Positions 4,731 through 5,323 of a DNA stretch of 5,323 nt are shown here, one piece after another. Under the pieces are notes generated by a model that made no database searches, was not told the DNA's origin, and saw nothing but the letters and a program-made list of their open reading frames with translations. How positions within the stretch are numbered: the first letter of the stretch is position 1; every line of letters starts with the position of its first letter. Both the position numbers and the translations under genes were made by a program. Source of the DNA: Tissierellales bacterium (GTDB lineage: Bacteria; Bacillota_A; Clostridia; Tissierellales; JASKZW01); the NCBI GenBank assembly GCA_030147425.1, contig JASKZW010000161.1, forward strand, positions 1 through 5,323. The letters run 5' to 3'.

Positions 4731-5323
4731 ATGACTAAAGTAGAATTACGTGAAGTAAACATTGAAGAAAACGGACAAACCCCTTACTCAATCGAGAAAG
4801 TAACATTCCTTGATGAAACACAGGCGGTTTTACCAAAAGTTACAGAGGACGAGAAAAGCATCATCTCAATTGATGATGAAGCAGGAAAAGATGCTTTACT
4901 TACAACAGACGAACTTATTATCCCGAACACTATCCAGTTAGTCGGAGTTTCAGCATTCGAAGGAAACTACATTAAGTCAGTGAAGTTTGAAGAAGGAGCT
5001 ACTTGCTACTTTGTTCAAGCGGATGCGTTCAAAGGAATTGAAACGAATGTATTTACAGTTCCAGATTCTATAATGATTGAAGCAGATAGTGGTTTAAAAG
5101 CTGCTGTAACAATCTTGAACGACAGTGACATCGACATTACGGATAAAGAATATGGTTTTAAGTTATCGCAATCAGAGCAAGAAAAAAGTCATAACGATGA
5201 TGACGAACAAATTAAAAAAGATGTTGTAAAGATACTTAAAAAACTCAATGAACATGATGTTGAACATGAAGTTCTTTACTACAAAGGAGTAAAGTTAATC
5301 AACACTGGGTTCTTTTGGGAAGT
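4731..5323 (+). CDS. BspA-type leucine-rich-repeat protein, cut by the right edge
   Basis: The frame is open from ATG 4731 to the window end (197 codons, no stop). AAAGGAG (4714-4720) is 10 bases upstream. An in-frame ATG at 4722 is only 1 base from that site and is less likely. Seen: residues 61-113 have the spacing of BspA-like LRR_5 repeats, with ELIIPNTIQLVGVSAFEG, then IKSVKFEEGA, QADAFKGI and FTVPDSI (the IP-x-x-hydrophobic-x-x-hydrophobic-G-x-x-AF pattern). About two units are visible. Residues 144-162 are a charged linker, followed by a helical segment (about 160-175) and HEVLYYKGVKLINTGFFW. There is no N-terminal signal peptide or membrane helix, whereas many BspA-like LRR proteins are surface-exposed. 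That suggests a cytoplasmic protein, or one exported by another route. LRR_5 units usually mediate protein binding; the partner here is unknown. It may be co-transcribed with the upstream membrane-protein gene but has its own promoter. Confidence 0.8.
   Translation, partial: MTKVELREVNIEENGQTPYSIEKVTFLDETQAVLPKVTEDEKSIISIDDEAGKDALLTTDELIIPNTIQLVGVSAFEGNYIKSVKFEEGATCYFVQADAFKGIETNVFTVPDSIMIEADSGLKAAVTILNDSDIDITDKEYGFKLSQSEQEKSHNDDDEQIKKDVVKILKKLNEHDVEHEVLYYKGVKLINTGFFWE

Noticed and set aside
1..5323. CRISPR array, tRNA, rRNA, insertion sequence or integrase
   Set aside because: No regularly spaced repeats, no tRNA or rRNA signatures, no transposase or recombinase motifs and no terminal repeats with target duplications were found.

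Overview
The window is AT-rich, uses strong AGGAGG-type ribosome binding sites and has sigma-A-like promoter hexamers. This points to a low-GC Gram-positive bacterium (Bacillota, plausibly Bacillaceae). No housekeeping locus is recognisable. The genes are acidic, low-complexity or of unknown family, which fits a large plasmid, prophage or other accessory region better than core chromosome, but nothing here proves which (no replication, transposase, integrase or tRNA gene is seen).

Layout: two transcription units diverge from a 291-bp intergenic region (3566-3856). The leftward unit starts with a 795-residue protein (3565-1178): a degenerate response-regulator receiver-like N-terminus, an approximately 570-residue hydrophilic linker, and a basic coiled coil ending in an amphipathic tail. 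After an 85-bp gap holding two hairpins comes a protein of about 336 residues (1080-70) with a clear S1 RNA-binding domain, two more degenerate S1-like units and a very acidic tail. Eighteen bases further on is the start of a third gene (51 to the left edge), of which only 17 codons are visible. Rightward, a single-pass membrane protein with a probable extracytoplasmic OB-fold-like domain (3857-4627) is followed, after its own good promoter (TTGAAT-18-TATAAT), by an open-ended gene (4731 to the right edge) whose protein carries BspA-type leucine-rich repeats but has no visible signal peptide.

How they work together is not known. The leftward genes look like a small co-transcribed group pairing an RNA-binding protein with a long disordered scaffold. 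The membrane protein is divergently transcribed from the scaffold and may share its control region, which holds a perfect 15-bp inverted repeat and other palindromes. The most notable observations are the pseudo-receiver/disordered scaffold protein, the hairpin that separates a good Shine-Dalgarno sequence from the likely start of the S1 gene, and the symmetric repeats in the divergent promoter region.
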